From: Burkholderiaceae bacterium
Lineage (GTDB): Bacteria > Pseudomonadota > Gammaproteobacteria > Burkholderiales > Burkholderiaceae_E
DNA: 64,000 bases
Reading direction: 5' to 3'
Assembly (NCBI GenBank): GCA_024235875.1
Contig: JACKLP010000002.1
Span: forward strand, 1 to 64,000
Numbering within the stretch: position 1 is the first letter of the stretch; every line of letters starts with the position of its first letter. The notes beneath the pieces were generated by a model. The model saw nothing but the letters and a program-made list of their open reading frames with translations, did no database searches and had not been told where the DNA came from. Position numbers and translations under genes: made by a program. Positions 52,349-61,108 of this stretch are shown one piece after another.

Positions 52349-54319
52349 CTAGCGAGCAGAAGCCCTGTCCTGAACGCCCTTCGGCTCGCATGCATCGGCG
52401 CGAAGTGACACCACCCGTTCCCGGTGGATCTGCCAGACACGACCCTGGGCGGTGTCGTCGCGCCAGATCTGGGTGCTGCGCAGGCAGTCCTTGCCGGTCT
52501 TGCCAGCCAACGCGATCGTCACCGCGAGCTGGAGCGTGCGAGGCATGCCGCGACCATCTATGCGTTCGGCGCGCACCAGCCGGCTGACCGTCGTCGGGCT
52601 GCTGGCCCCGCGCACGGCCGCCAGGCGCCGGGCATCATCGGCGCCCCCCGGGGGCGACGCGCTGCCATAGAAGTCGTCCAGCCGGCCCAGGCCGTTGAGC
52701 GCGTCGAACCAGCCCAGCAGCGTCGGTAGCAGCGATTCGGGCAAACGCGGGTCGATCGGGCCGATCCGCGGTCGTGTCTGGCGTTGTGGCTGGCCCGCCG
52801 CGCTCGCCGCGCGGGCTGGCGGCGTGACGATCGGCGCGGCCGGATCCTCGGCACGGTCCGTTGCGACCGACCCCGTGCCCGACTCGAACACGAGCGGCAG
52901 CGGCCTGCGGGCCGTGTCGGCATCGTTGCCGATCGCAGTCAGGTCGATCCGGCGCTCGGCCGGTGGCTCGATCGCTGCCGCGGCCTCGAGACGCTGCAAT
53001 TCGAAGGCCTCGGTGAACCGACCGGTGAGCAACAACAGGCGAGCCTGGGAGAGCACGGCCTGGCGCTGCGCATTCAGCGACTGGCGTCGCGCCTGAGTCA
53101 CTTCGCCCTCGCTGTTGAGCAGGTCCAATAGCGAGCGCTGCCCGATGTCGAACTGGACGCGGTAGGCGTCGCGAGCCCGGCTCACGGCCTCGACGTACGC
53201 GCTCGCATCCTGGTAGGTGGCGGCTTCGCGGCGGGCATCGGCCCAGGCTGCGCCGACTTGCTGGCGCGCGGCGATCAGCGCGTCGCGGATCTCCAGGCGG
53301 CGCTGCTCGACCCGCAAGGCGGCATCGTCTTCGCGGGCTCGATCGCCGCCCCCGGCGTAGAGGTTGTAGTTCAGCGTCAGCAACAGGCTCGAGGTCGCGG
53401 CGTGCGGCGATACGGCAGTGCGGGCATTGAAGTCATGGCGGCCCTCCAGGGCGATTCGGGGCGCGTACTGCGCGCGCCGGCCGTCGAGTTCTGCCTGGGT
53501 GGCGGCAGCGCTCTCCGCCGCCGCGCGGGCCTCGAGCGAGTATTGCAGGGCCTGCTCGACGGCTTCGCGCTCGCTGGTCGGGAGCAATTGTGCCGGAAAG
53601 CGCAACGGCGCCAGTTCACCGGTGGCCGGCCGCATCGCGAAACGCCGAAAACGCGCGAGCGCCTCTGCCAGCGCGCCTTCGTCCGAATGAAGCATCAGCT
53701 GCGCCGAGGCGACGCGCGCGCGCGCCTGCTCGAGGTCGACACCGCGCCCGACGCGCGCGGCCACGCGCTGGCGTACCAGCGCCACGATCGCCTCATGCGC
53801 TCGGAGGTTCTCGCGTGCGATCTCGACCAGACGGCGCTGCCGGCCCACGTCGACCCAGCTCCCGAGCAACTGCCCGAGCAATGCGTCCTCGGCCTGTCGC
53901 AGTTCGAGCAGGCGCAGGTTCGCGAGCCGCGCCTGCCGGCGCGTTTCGCTGGCCACCTCGGCGCCGTCGTAGAGCGACTGGCGCAGCGTCACCGAAACAC
54001 GCGAATTGCGGCCGGCCTCATGGCTGACACCACCGGTGGCGTTGGTGATCTCCGAGCGTTCGGGACCTGCGCCGGCGTACAGGTCCACCCTGGGCAAATG
54101 GCCCGAGCGGGCCGCGTCGCTGGCGCGTTGCTGTGCGCGCAGGGCCTTGAGTCGCGCTGAGACATCCGGGTAGGCGAGCAGCGCGCGCTGGGCGGTCGAC
54201 GAGAAATCGGTCGGGCTCGCTGCCCTGGCCGCGGGCGCGGGAAGCAGGGCGACGGTCGTCGCCGCGGCCAGGATCAGCAGGTTGGACAGGCGGCGCAAGG
54301 CGGAAATCGGTCGGGGCAT
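52349..54319 (-). CDS. TolC-family outer membrane channel with C-terminal extension
   Basis: This 656-residue protein begins with a Sec signal ending ARAA. Residues 36-450 are a TolC-like outer membrane factor: LRQSLYDGAEV, LNYNLYAGGGDRARE and FDIGQRSLLDLLNSEGEV are the family landmarks. The last 207 residues are extra: a Pro/Ala/Arg linker, then a small domain with two cysteines (KDCLRSTQIW and RADACEP). It would form the outer membrane exit of the type I secretion system with the ABC exporter and fusion protein at 61109-64000, and export the giant protein at 54405. That protein is encoded just upstream on the same strand. Confidence 0.88.
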   Translation of the reverse strand: MPRPISALRRLSNLLILAAATTVALLPAPAARAASPTDFSSTAQRALLAYPDVSARLKALRAQQRASDAARSGHLPRVDLYAGAGPERSEITNATGGVSHEAGRNSRVSVTLRQSLYDGAEVASETRRQARLANLRLLELRQAEDALLGQLLGSWVDVGRQRRLVEIARENLRAHEAIVALVRQRVAARVGRGVDLEQARARVASAQLMLHSDEGALAEALARFRRFAMRPATGELAPLRFPAQLLPTSEREAVEQALQYSLEARAAAESAAATQAELDGRRAQYAPRIALEGRHDFNARTAVSPHAATSSLLLTLNYNLYAGGGDRAREDDAALRVEQRRLEIRDALIAARQQVGAAWADARREAATYQDASAYVEAVSRARDAYRVQFDIGQRSLLDLLNSEGEVTQARRQSLNAQRQAVLSQARLLLLTGRFTEAFELQRLEAAAAIEPPAERRIDLTAIGNDADTARRPLPLVFESGTGSVATDRAEDPAAPIVTPPARAASAAGQPQRQTRPRIGPIDPRLPESLLPTLLGWFDALNGLGRLDDFYGSASPPGGADDARRLAAVRGASSPTTVSRLVRAERIDGRGMPRTLQLAVTIALAGKTGKDCLRSTQIWRDDTAQGRVWQIHRERVVSLRADACEPKGVQDRASAR

Positions 54320-54404
54320 CGTGCCCGCGATTGTATTTCAGCCCCGGGCGCGCGCGTGACGATCGGCCGGCCATCCGCCGCCCGACCGCCACGCGTCGCG
54401 CTCG

Positions 54405-57400
54405 TCACTCGCCGGGCGTTGCCGACTTGTGCATCAGGTTCTCCAGGTCCGCCAGTCCGTCGGACATGCCGTCGAGCGCCGCCGGCGCGTCGGATGCACC
54501 TTGCGAAATGCCCGCGATCGACACCCCGCTCAGTGCGGGCAGCGGGACCACGTCTTCGGCCGCGTCCGAGAGGACGTCCTCGAGCTTGGGCATCGGCAGC
54601 GACTCGCCGTCGGCGCCGCTTTGCACACTGAAGTAGGCGTCGGCCATCTCCGCCAGGCGTCCGTCGTTGAACATCACCTCGCCGCGCTCGAGCAGCAAAT
54701 TGCCGTTCTGCTCTTCGGGTCGCAGTTCGAAGTCGGTGCGCAGGGCCGCGATGCCGGCCTCGCCCAGGGTGATCAACTCGCCCGCATCGGTGGTGCCGTC
54801 GCCGTCGCGATCCTGCCAGATCCGCAGCTCGTCGTAGCGTTCATCGGTGGCATCGACCACGCCATCGCGGTTGCTGTCGAAGGCATCGAGCTTGGCGAAG
54901 CCCTCGCCCTGTTCGCCGCCGAACAGCTCGCTGCGGTCGTCGACGATGCCGTCGCCATCGGCATCGTGCACCAGCAGGCCGTCGTCGCGACCGACCCAGC
55001 TCGTGCGATCGGCGGTGCCGTCGAGGTCCATGTCGAAGCGCGCCGCGCTGGTATCGATCGACACCGTCTCCACGCCATCGCCGTCGAGGTCGATGATGAT
55101 CGGCGAGATGCGGGTGAGGTGCTGGTCCACCACCGTCACGTTCACGCCCGACGGTCCAGCCAGCGTCGTGCCGCCGACGTCCACGACTTCGAGGCGGAAG
55201 CCTTCGTCGCCCTCGATCGAGTCGCCATTCTGGCGATAGCGCTGCAGTTCCTGCCAGGCCTGCACCGTGAACGCGTCGGACTCCGTCTGGCCGGCCCGCA
55301 CCAGCACCTGGACGATGTCGTCCTGCTCGGCATTGCCGTTGGCGTCGAACACGGTGAAGTCGCGCACCAGGTCGTTGACGTTCGCACGTCCGGTGGCGGC
55401 GGCAACGTCGTCCGGGTAGTACTCCTGCCCGGTCGCGATGTCGCCGGTGCGGTGCGCGCTCTGGTCCACGACCCGGACCGAGACCCAGGTGTCCTCGGTG
55501 ACCGGCGCGGCCAGGCGGATCGTGAAGCCGACTGCTGGCTGGCCTTCCACGACATGATCGGTGCCGCAGATCGTGACGTCGTTGGGGTCGTAGCCGGGAT
55601 CGTCGTCGACGATGGTGCCGATGCCCTGGGCGCTGGCGCCACCGGTACTGGCCTGCAGCGTGAAGGTCTCGTCGCCCTCGCGGAGCGCGTCCTCGATGCC
55701 GGGAACCTTGACCAGGAAGCCCGTGACGCCGGCCGGCACCGTGACGCTGGTGCCGGTGATCGAAACATAGGTCGCGCCGCCATCGAACGAGACTTCGAGT
55801 CCGGTGGTCGCATAGTCCATGCCGCCGGTGGCGGTACCGTCGGTGAGCTGGAGTTGCACCAGCGTGCCGATGTCCGACGTACCGTCGAGCCCGACACTGA
55901 AGACGAGCGGGTCGCCCTCGTCGGCTTGCGCGTTGCTTACCGATGCAACCCGCACCGGCGCCTCGTCGTCGAGGATGGTGCCGAGAGCCTGCGCGCTGGA
56001 ACCGTTGGCGCTGGCCTGCAGCGTGAAGACCTCGCTGCCTTCGAAGACCGAGTCCTCGATGCCGGGCACCTTGACCTGGAAGCTGGACGCACCGGCTGGC
56101 ACCGTGACGCTGGTGCCCGAGATCGCGACGAAGGTCGTGCCGCCGTCGAACGAGACTTCGAGGCCTGTCGTGGCATAGTCCTGGCCACCGGTGGCAGTGC
56201 CGTCGGCGAGCTGGAGCTGGACGATCGTGTCCGTGGTCGCCGTGCCGTCGAGGCCGACGGTAAAGACCAGCGGATCGCCCTCGTGCGCCTGTGCCGGGCT
56301 CACCGACGCCACGCGCACGGCCGAATCATCCTCGCAGATCGTGCCGATGCCCTGCGCGCTGGAGCCGTTGGTGCTGGCCTGCAGCGTAAAGGTCTCGTTG
56401 CCCTCGTAGACCGAGTCCTCGATACCGGGGACCTTGACCTGGAAGCCCGTGGCGCCCGCCGGCACGGTGACGCTGGTGCCGGAGATCGGTACGTAGGTCG
56501 CGCCGCCATCGAAGGAGACCTCGAGCCCGGTGGTGGCATAGTCCTGGCCACCGGTGGCGGTGCCGTCCGAAAGCTGAAGTTGCACGACCGTGTCCGTGGC
56601 GGCGGCGCCGTCGAGACCGACGCTGAACACCAGCGGGTCGCCTTCATCGGCCTGGGCACTGCTGACCGAAACAACCCGAACGGCGGCATCGTCGTCGCAG
56701 ATCGTGCCGATGCCCTGCGCGCTGGAACCGTTGGTGCTGGCCTGCAGCGTGAAGGTTTCGTTGCCCTCGTAGACCGAGTCTTCGATACCGGGCACCTTGA
56801 CCTTGAAGCCGGTGGCGCCGGCCGGCACGGTGACGCTGGTACCGGAGATCGCGACGTATGTCGCGCCGCCATCGAAGGAAACCTCGAGCCCGGTGGTGGC
56901 ATAGTCCTGCCCGCCGGTGGCGGTGCCATCGGCGAGCTGGAGTTGCACGATCGTGTCGGTGGCCGCTGTGCCGTCGAGGCCGACCGCGAAGACGAGCGGT
57001 TCACCTTCGTCGGCCTGGGCACTGCTGACCGAAACGACCCGGACCGCGGCATCGTCGTCGCAGATCGTGCCGATGCCCTGGGCAGAGCCGCCGTTCGCGC
57101 TGGCCTGCAGTGTGAAGGTCTCGCTGCCTTCGTGGACCTCGTCCTCGATGCCCGGGACTTTCACCTTGAAGCCCGCGGCGCCCGCCGGCACGGTGACGCT
57201 GGTGCCGGCGATCGCGACATAGGTCGCGCCACCGTCGAACGAGACCTCGAGCCCGGTGGTGGCGTAGTCCTGTCCGCCGGTGGCGGTGCCATCGGCGAGC
57301 TGGAGCTGGACGATCGTGTCGGTGGCCGACGTGCCGTCCAGGCCGACCGTAAAGACCAATGGGTCGCCCTCGTGCGCATGCGCCGAGCTCACCGAGGCGA

Positions 57401-60400
57401 CGCGCACGGCCGAGTCGTCCTCACAGATCGTGCCGATGCCCTGAGCGCTGCTGCCGTTGGTGCTGGCCTGCAGCGTGAAGGTCTCGTTGCCCTCGTAGAC
57501 GGAGTCTTCGATACCGGGCACCTTGACCTTGAAGCCGGTCGTGCCGGCGGGCACCGTGACGCTGGTACCGGCGATCGCGACATAGGTCGCGCCGCCATCG
57601 AAGGAAACCTCGAGCCCGGTGGTGGCGTAGTCCTGACCGCCGGTGGCGGTGCCATCGGCGAGCTGGAGCTGGACGACCGTGTCGGTCGCGGCGGTGCCGT
57701 CGAGACCGACCGCGAACACCAGCGGTTCACCTTCGTCTGCCTGGGCACTGCTGACCGAAACGACCCGGACCGCGGCATCGTCGTCGCAGATCGTGCCGAT
57801 GCCCTGGGCGGAGCCGCCGTTCGCGCTGGCCTGCAGCGTGAAAGTCTCGGTCGGCTCGTGGACGCTGTCCTCGATGCTGGGCACCTTGAGCTTGAAGCCG
57901 GAGGCACCGGCCGGCACCGTGACGCTGGTGCCGGTGATCGCGACATAGGTCGCGCCGCCATCGAACGACACTTCCAGACCCGAGGTGGCATAGTCCTGGC
58001 CACCGGTGGCGGTGCCATCGGCGAGCTGGAGCTGCACCACGGTATCGGTGGGCGAGGTGCCGCTCATCCCGACGTTGAATACCAGCGGGTCGCCCTCGTT
58101 GGCGTGCGCGCCGCAGACGGACACCACCTTCGGCGGTGCGACGTCGTTGTCCAGGATGCCGCCCTCGCCATCGGCAAAGCCGTCGCGTGCCGCTGCGCGC
58201 AGCGTCAGCGTCTCGCGGCTCTCCACCTCGAGGTCGTCGATGGTGGGTATGCGCACCAGGAAGCCGGTCACGTGCGAGGGCACGTTGACCTGGTTCGCAT
58301 CGAGCAGCGTCCAGGTCTTGCCGTCGTCCATCGAGACTTCGAGCTTGCCTTCGTAGTCGGCCGGGCTCACGGCAGTGCCGTCCGAAAGCGTCAGCGTGAC
58401 GACGCTCAGCGGATCCGACAGGGTGCCGGCCTCGAGTTGGTTGACCAGCGATTGCGTGGCGACGCGCCCATCGAAGATGCTCCAGCCGTCCAGGCCGTTC
58501 TCATAGAGCGTGAAGCTGCCATCGGGTGTCGACAGGTCCAGCGCGCGCCCTTCGCCATCGAACTTCTCGACCTGCAGGTTGTTCGCGCCGTCGTTGCTGC
58601 TGCCCAGCCCCGAGACGACCATCGCGTTCTTGTTGCACCAGTCGGTGATCGTCAGCTTCGACGACAGCGTCATGCCATTGCTGCCCCAGGGCACCGTCTC
58701 GACGGTGATCTTGGTGCCGTCGGCGAGCTGGAAGCTCATGTCGTGCTTGAAGTCGAAATCGTTCTTGCCGTCGTTGCCGACGTCCACGTGCGGGTCGCCC
58801 CAGATGCGGGTGACGGCGCCGCTCTCCTTGTTGGTGAGGATCCAGCGCGAGCCCTGCTCGACCAGCTCGATCTTGTAGTCACCGAGATCGATCGTGCCCT
58901 TGCCGCCGCCGCTGGTGCAGGTCCATTCCTCGGGCGGGCAGCATGAGCCCGGCGGCTTGATGGCGCGCGACGACTCGAGATCGACGCGAAACACGAGGTT
59001 CTCGCCCTCGACCACGTCCTGGCCGGTGACCGAGAGTACGCGCAGCGTGGAGTCGTCCTCGCAGATGGTGCCGATACCCTGCGCCGTACTGCCGTTGGTA
59101 CTGGCCTGCAGCGTGAAGGTCTCGTGGCCTTCGAAGACCTCGTCCTCGATGCCCGGAACCTTGACCTTGAAGCCGGTGGCGCCGGCCGGGACCGTGACGC
59201 TGGTGCCGGCAATCGCGACATAGGTCGCGCCGCCATCGAACGACACTTCCAGGCCCGTCGTGGCGTAGTCCTGGCCGCCGGTCGCGGTGCCGTCGGCAAG
59301 CTGGAGCTGGACCACGGTCTCGGAAGCCGAGGCGCCGTCGAGCCCGACGCTGAACACCAGCGGGTCGCCCTCGCTGGCCTGCGCGGCGCTCACCGACGCG
59401 ACCCGCACCGAGGCGTCGTCGTCGCAGATCGTGCCGATGCCCTGCGCGGTACCGCCGTTGGCGCTGGCCTGCAGCGTGAACACCTCGTCCTGCTCGTCGA
59501 CCACGTCGTCGATGCCGCCGACGCGAACGACGAAGCGCTCGGTGCCGGCCGGCACCGAGACCTGCATGCCGGCCAGCGGCGTGAAGCTCTGGCCGCCATC
59601 GAACGAGACCTGCAGGCCATCGACGGCATAGTCCTGGCCGCCGGTGGCACTGCCGTTGGCCAGTTGCAATGCCACCTCCACCGCCGAGGTGCTGGCGTGA
59701 TCCAGATTGACGACGAAGTCGAGCGGATCGCCTTCGTCGGCCCGTGCGCTGGCAACCGAGGCCACCCGGGGCGCGCCGTCGTTGTCGCAGATCGACCCGA
59801 TCGCGCTGGCCGATCCGCCGCCGGCCGAGGCGACCAGCCGGAAGCTCTCGGCGCCCTCGTGCACGGCGTCGTCGACAGTGGCGACCCGTACGCGGAAACC
59901 CGAGGCGCCGGCAGGCACGTCGACGGCATCGTCGCTGACGGCCACCCAGGTGGCGCCGTTGTCGAACGACGCCTGCATCGACCCCGGCACGAGATCGCTG
60001 GCAATGTCGGCGGTGAGCGATTCGAGCGCCAAGGTGACCCGAGTGGTGACGTCGGCGGGGGCGTCGAGTCGTACCTCGAAGCCCACGGCCTCGCCTTCGT
60101 GTGCGTGGCCGCCCGAGACGCAGGTCACGGCCGGGTCGCGGGGGGGCGGCGGCGATCCGCCATCGTCGTCATGGTCGCCGCCGTGGCCGTGGCGGCCGCC
60201 ATGGTGACGGTCGCCACGGTGGTGATCGTCGTGGTCGTGCCCGTCGCGGCCTTCGCGTTCGTGGTCACGGCCGTCGTGGTGCCGACCTTCGCGCTCGTCA
60301 TCGTCGTGACGATCGCGCGAGCCCGGGTGCTGGGGCCGGTCGTGGTCCTGGTGCCGGTCGTGGTCTTCGCGGTCCTCGTGCGGCACGCCGCGGCAGTGCG

Positions 60401-60770
60401 AGACACGGCCATGGACCTGGGTGTTCAGGTCCCACACATCGGCGTGGCGGCTGCCGTGCTCGACGCGCACACGGAAACCGGAGCAACCGGCCGGGACCTG
60501 GGCCACCTGGTGCTCGACCGGGTGGAAGCTGTGGCCGTCGTCATAGGACACGTGGCAGCGCCCGTCGTGGCCGCCATCGCGATGACCATCGTGGCCGTGG
60601 TCGCGTTCCGAAGCCCTGTGCATGTCGCGATCCGCGTCGCAGGACGCCCACAGCTTGACCGGCGTCGCCGCCCGGGTTGGCGCCTGAAGCCTCACGTCGA
60701 AGTGCGTATGGCCGGCCTCGGTATGGGGGCGGCACTGGATCGACTGGGTACGCGGCGCGTAGTGGGTCAT
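54405..60770 (-). CDS. Giant Calx-beta repeat surface protein with nested DUF1521 self-cleavage domain
   Basis: This 2121-residue protein has no N-terminal signal and is probably a type I secretion substrate. Residues 1-120 resemble a divergent Calx-beta unit. Residues 125-205 are very rich in His, Asp and Arg. About twelve Calx-beta repeats follow from residue 215 to 1880; seven (880-1726) are near-identical 121-residue units. Residues 614-780 form a DUF1521 domain with the GDPHVD cleavage motif at 658-663, inserted in the repeat that starts at 576. Residues 1890-1996 hold DxDxDG-type calcium loops and FGGEQGEGF-like segments seen at the C-terminus of secreted adhesins. RTX nonapeptides are absent. 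GGAG precedes the ATG. Confidence 0.9.
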   Translation of the reverse strand: MTHYAPRTQSIQCRPHTEAGHTHFDVRLQAPTRAATPVKLWASCDADRDMHRASERDHGHDGHRDGGHDGRCHVSYDDGHSFHPVEHQVAQVPAGCSGFRVRVEHGSRHADVWDLNTQVHGRVSHCRGVPHEDREDHDRHQDHDRPQHPGSRDRHDDDEREGRHHDGRDHEREGRDGHDHDDHHRGDRHHGGRHGHGGDHDDDGGSPPPPRDPAVTCVSGGHAHEGEAVGFEVRLDAPADVTTRVTLALESLTADIASDLVPGSMQASFDNGATWVAVSDDAVDVPAGASGFRVRVATVDDAVHEGAESFRLVASAGGGSASAIGSICDNDGAPRVASVASARADEGDPLDFVVNLDHASTSAVEVALQLANGSATGGQDYAVDGLQVSFDGGQSFTPLAGMQVSVPAGTERFVVRVGGIDDVVDEQDEVFTLQASANGGTAQGIGTICDDDASVRVASVSAAQASEGDPLVFSVGLDGASASETVVQLQLADGTATGGQDYATTGLEVSFDGGATYVAIAGTSVTVPAGATGFKVKVPGIEDEVFEGHETFTLQASTNGSTAQGIGTICEDDSTLRVLSVTGQDVVEGENLVFRVDLESSRAIKPPGSCCPPEEWTCTSGGGKGTIDLGDYKIELVEQGSRWILTNKESGAVTRIWGDPHVDVGNDGKNDFDFKHDMSFQLADGTKITVETVPWGSNGMTLSSKLTITDWCNKNAMVVSGLGSSNDGANNLQVEKFDGEGRALDLSTPDGSFTLYENGLDGWSIFDGRVATQSLVNQLEAGTLSDPLSVVTLTLSDGTAVSPADYEGKLEVSMDDGKTWTLLDANQVNVPSHVTGFLVRIPTIDDLEVESRETLTLRAAARDGFADGEGGILDNDVAPPKVVSVCGAHANEGDPLVFNVGMSGTSPTDTVVQLQLADGTATGGQDYATSGLEVSFDGGATYVAITGTSVTVPAGASGFKLKVPSIEDSVHEPTETFTLQASANGGSAQGIGTICDDDAAVRVVSVSSAQADEGEPLVFAVGLDGTAATDTVVQLQLADGTATGGQDYATTGLEVSFDGGATYVAIAGTSVTVPAGTTGFKVKVPGIEDSVYEGNETFTLQASTNGSSAQGIGTICEDDSAVRVASVSSAHAHEGDPLVFTVGLDGTSATDTIVQLQLADGTATGGQDYATTGLEVSFDGGATYVAIAGTSVTVPAGAAGFKVKVPGIEDEVHEGSETFTLQASANGGSAQGIGTICDDDAAVRVVSVSSAQADEGEPLVFAVGLDGTAATDTIVQLQLADGTATGGQDYATTGLEVSFDGGATYVAISGTSVTVPAGATGFKVKVPGIEDSVYEGNETFTLQASTNGSSAQGIGTICDDDAAVRVVSVSSAQADEGDPLVFSVGLDGAAATDTVVQLQLSDGTATGGQDYATTGLEVSFDGGATYVPISGTSVTVPAGATGFQVKVPGIEDSVYEGNETFTLQASTNGSSAQGIGTICEDDSAVRVASVSPAQAHEGDPLVFTVGLDGTATTDTIVQLQLADGTATGGQDYATTGLEVSFDGGTTFVAISGTSVTVPAGASSFQVKVPGIEDSVFEGSEVFTLQASANGSSAQALGTILDDEAPVRVASVSNAQADEGDPLVFSVGLDGTSDIGTLVQLQLTDGTATGGMDYATTGLEVSFDGGATYVSITGTSVTVPAGVTGFLVKVPGIEDALREGDETFTLQASTGGASAQGIGTIVDDDPGYDPNDVTICGTDHVVEGQPAVGFTIRLAAPVTEDTWVSVRVVDQSAHRTGDIATGQEYYPDDVAAATGRANVNDLVRDFTVFDANGNAEQDDIVQVLVRAGQTESDAFTVQAWQELQRYRQNGDSIEGDEGFRLEVVDVGGTTLAGPSGVNVTVVDQHLTRISPIIIDLDGDGVETVSIDTSAARFDMDLDGTADRTSWVGRDDGLLVHDADGDGIVDDRSELFGGEQGEGFAKLDAFDSNRDGVVDATDERYDELRIWQDRDGDGTTDAGELITLGEAGIAALRTDFELRPEEQNGNLLLERGEVMFNDGRLAEMADAYFSVQSGADGESLPMPKLEDVLSDAAEDVVPLPALSGVSIAGISQGASDAPAALDGMSDGLADLENLMHKSATPGE
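55593..58133 (-). repeat. Seven tandem 363-bp repeats (Calx-beta units)
   Basis: Each unit encodes 121 residues (start VRVxSV, then EGDPLVF, GTATGGQDYATTGLEVSFDGG, FTLQAS, GIGTIC-DD). Seven units in exact register fill 2541 bp. The copies are near-identical in protein and very similar in DNA, so unit number could change by recombination. Confidence 0.9.
58431..58931 (-). other. DUF1521 / metal-induced autocleavage domain insert
   Basis: Residues 614-780 of the giant protein. IWGDPHVDVGNDGKNDFDF contains the GD-PHVD site at which the rhizobial NopE1 domain cuts itself when calcium is present. The flanking sequences complete a single Calx-beta repeat, so the domain is nested, not appended. Autocleavage in this protein is inference. 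Confidence 0.7.
59046..59771 (-). repeat. Two further 363-bp Calx-beta repeats before the DUF1521 domain
   Basis: Residues 334-454 and 455-575 are in the same 121-residue register as the seven-unit array. The first is more divergent; the second is close to the array consensus. Confidence 0.85.
60156..60398 (-). other. His/Asp/Arg-rich low-complexity segment of the giant protein
   Basis: About 80 residues (125-205) consist almost wholly of His, Asp, Arg, Gly and Glu, with clusters such as HDHDDHH and HHGGRHGHGG. Such segments bind zinc, nickel or copper in other proteins. No ordered fold is expected. Confidence 0.75.
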
Positions 60771-61108
60771 AGATGTCTCCGGAATCAGCGACTATTCGGT
60801 TGGCCAGCACGGATCTGCCGGCGCGAAAAGCGGGAAGTCCTCCATTCTTCGGCAGCTATTCGGGCAATTCCTGCGCGGTGCGACAAACGGGCGCAAGTGG
60901 TGCGCGAACGTGCGCCGCGACGCATTGGCGACGGCGGCGCAGGCGGCCTTGCGCCGTCAGTGCCGGCGCGTCGGCCGTTCGTGCGGTTGGCCCTGCCATG
61001 CCGCAGGCGGCGTTGGAATACTGGTGTCGAACTAGCGCGACTGTGCGCCGGCCCCGTCGCCGCGCGCCCGGCCGCGCCTCCCGACCGCCAGCCGAGGCCA
61101 GCCTTCCG
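60771..61108. promoter_or_regulatory. Divergent spacer between giant surface protein and exporter genes
   Basis: This spacer of 338 bases must hold the promoters for the minus-strand secretion substrate and the plus-strand exporter. I found no convincing -10/-35 pair, sigma-54 site or long palindrome. The exporter frame is open across it, but the sequence there is arginine-rich and not protein-like. Confidence 0.4.

Noticed and set aside
54783..55103. RTX nonapeptide array at the C-terminus of the giant protein
   Set aside because: The acidic loops are DxDxDG-type calcium sites. No GGxGxDxUx nonapeptide repeats were found, so it should not be called an RTX toxin.
54429..58946. A 1505-codon open reading frame antisense to the giant surface protein
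   Set aside because: It mirrors the 363-bp repeats of the sense gene and exists because GC-rich codons leave few stops on the other strand. Its translation shows no domain, while the sense frame has clear Calx-beta units.
55593..59771. CRISPR-like interpretation of the regular repeats
   Set aside because: The 363-bp units are contiguous coding repeats with no short-repeat and spacer pattern.
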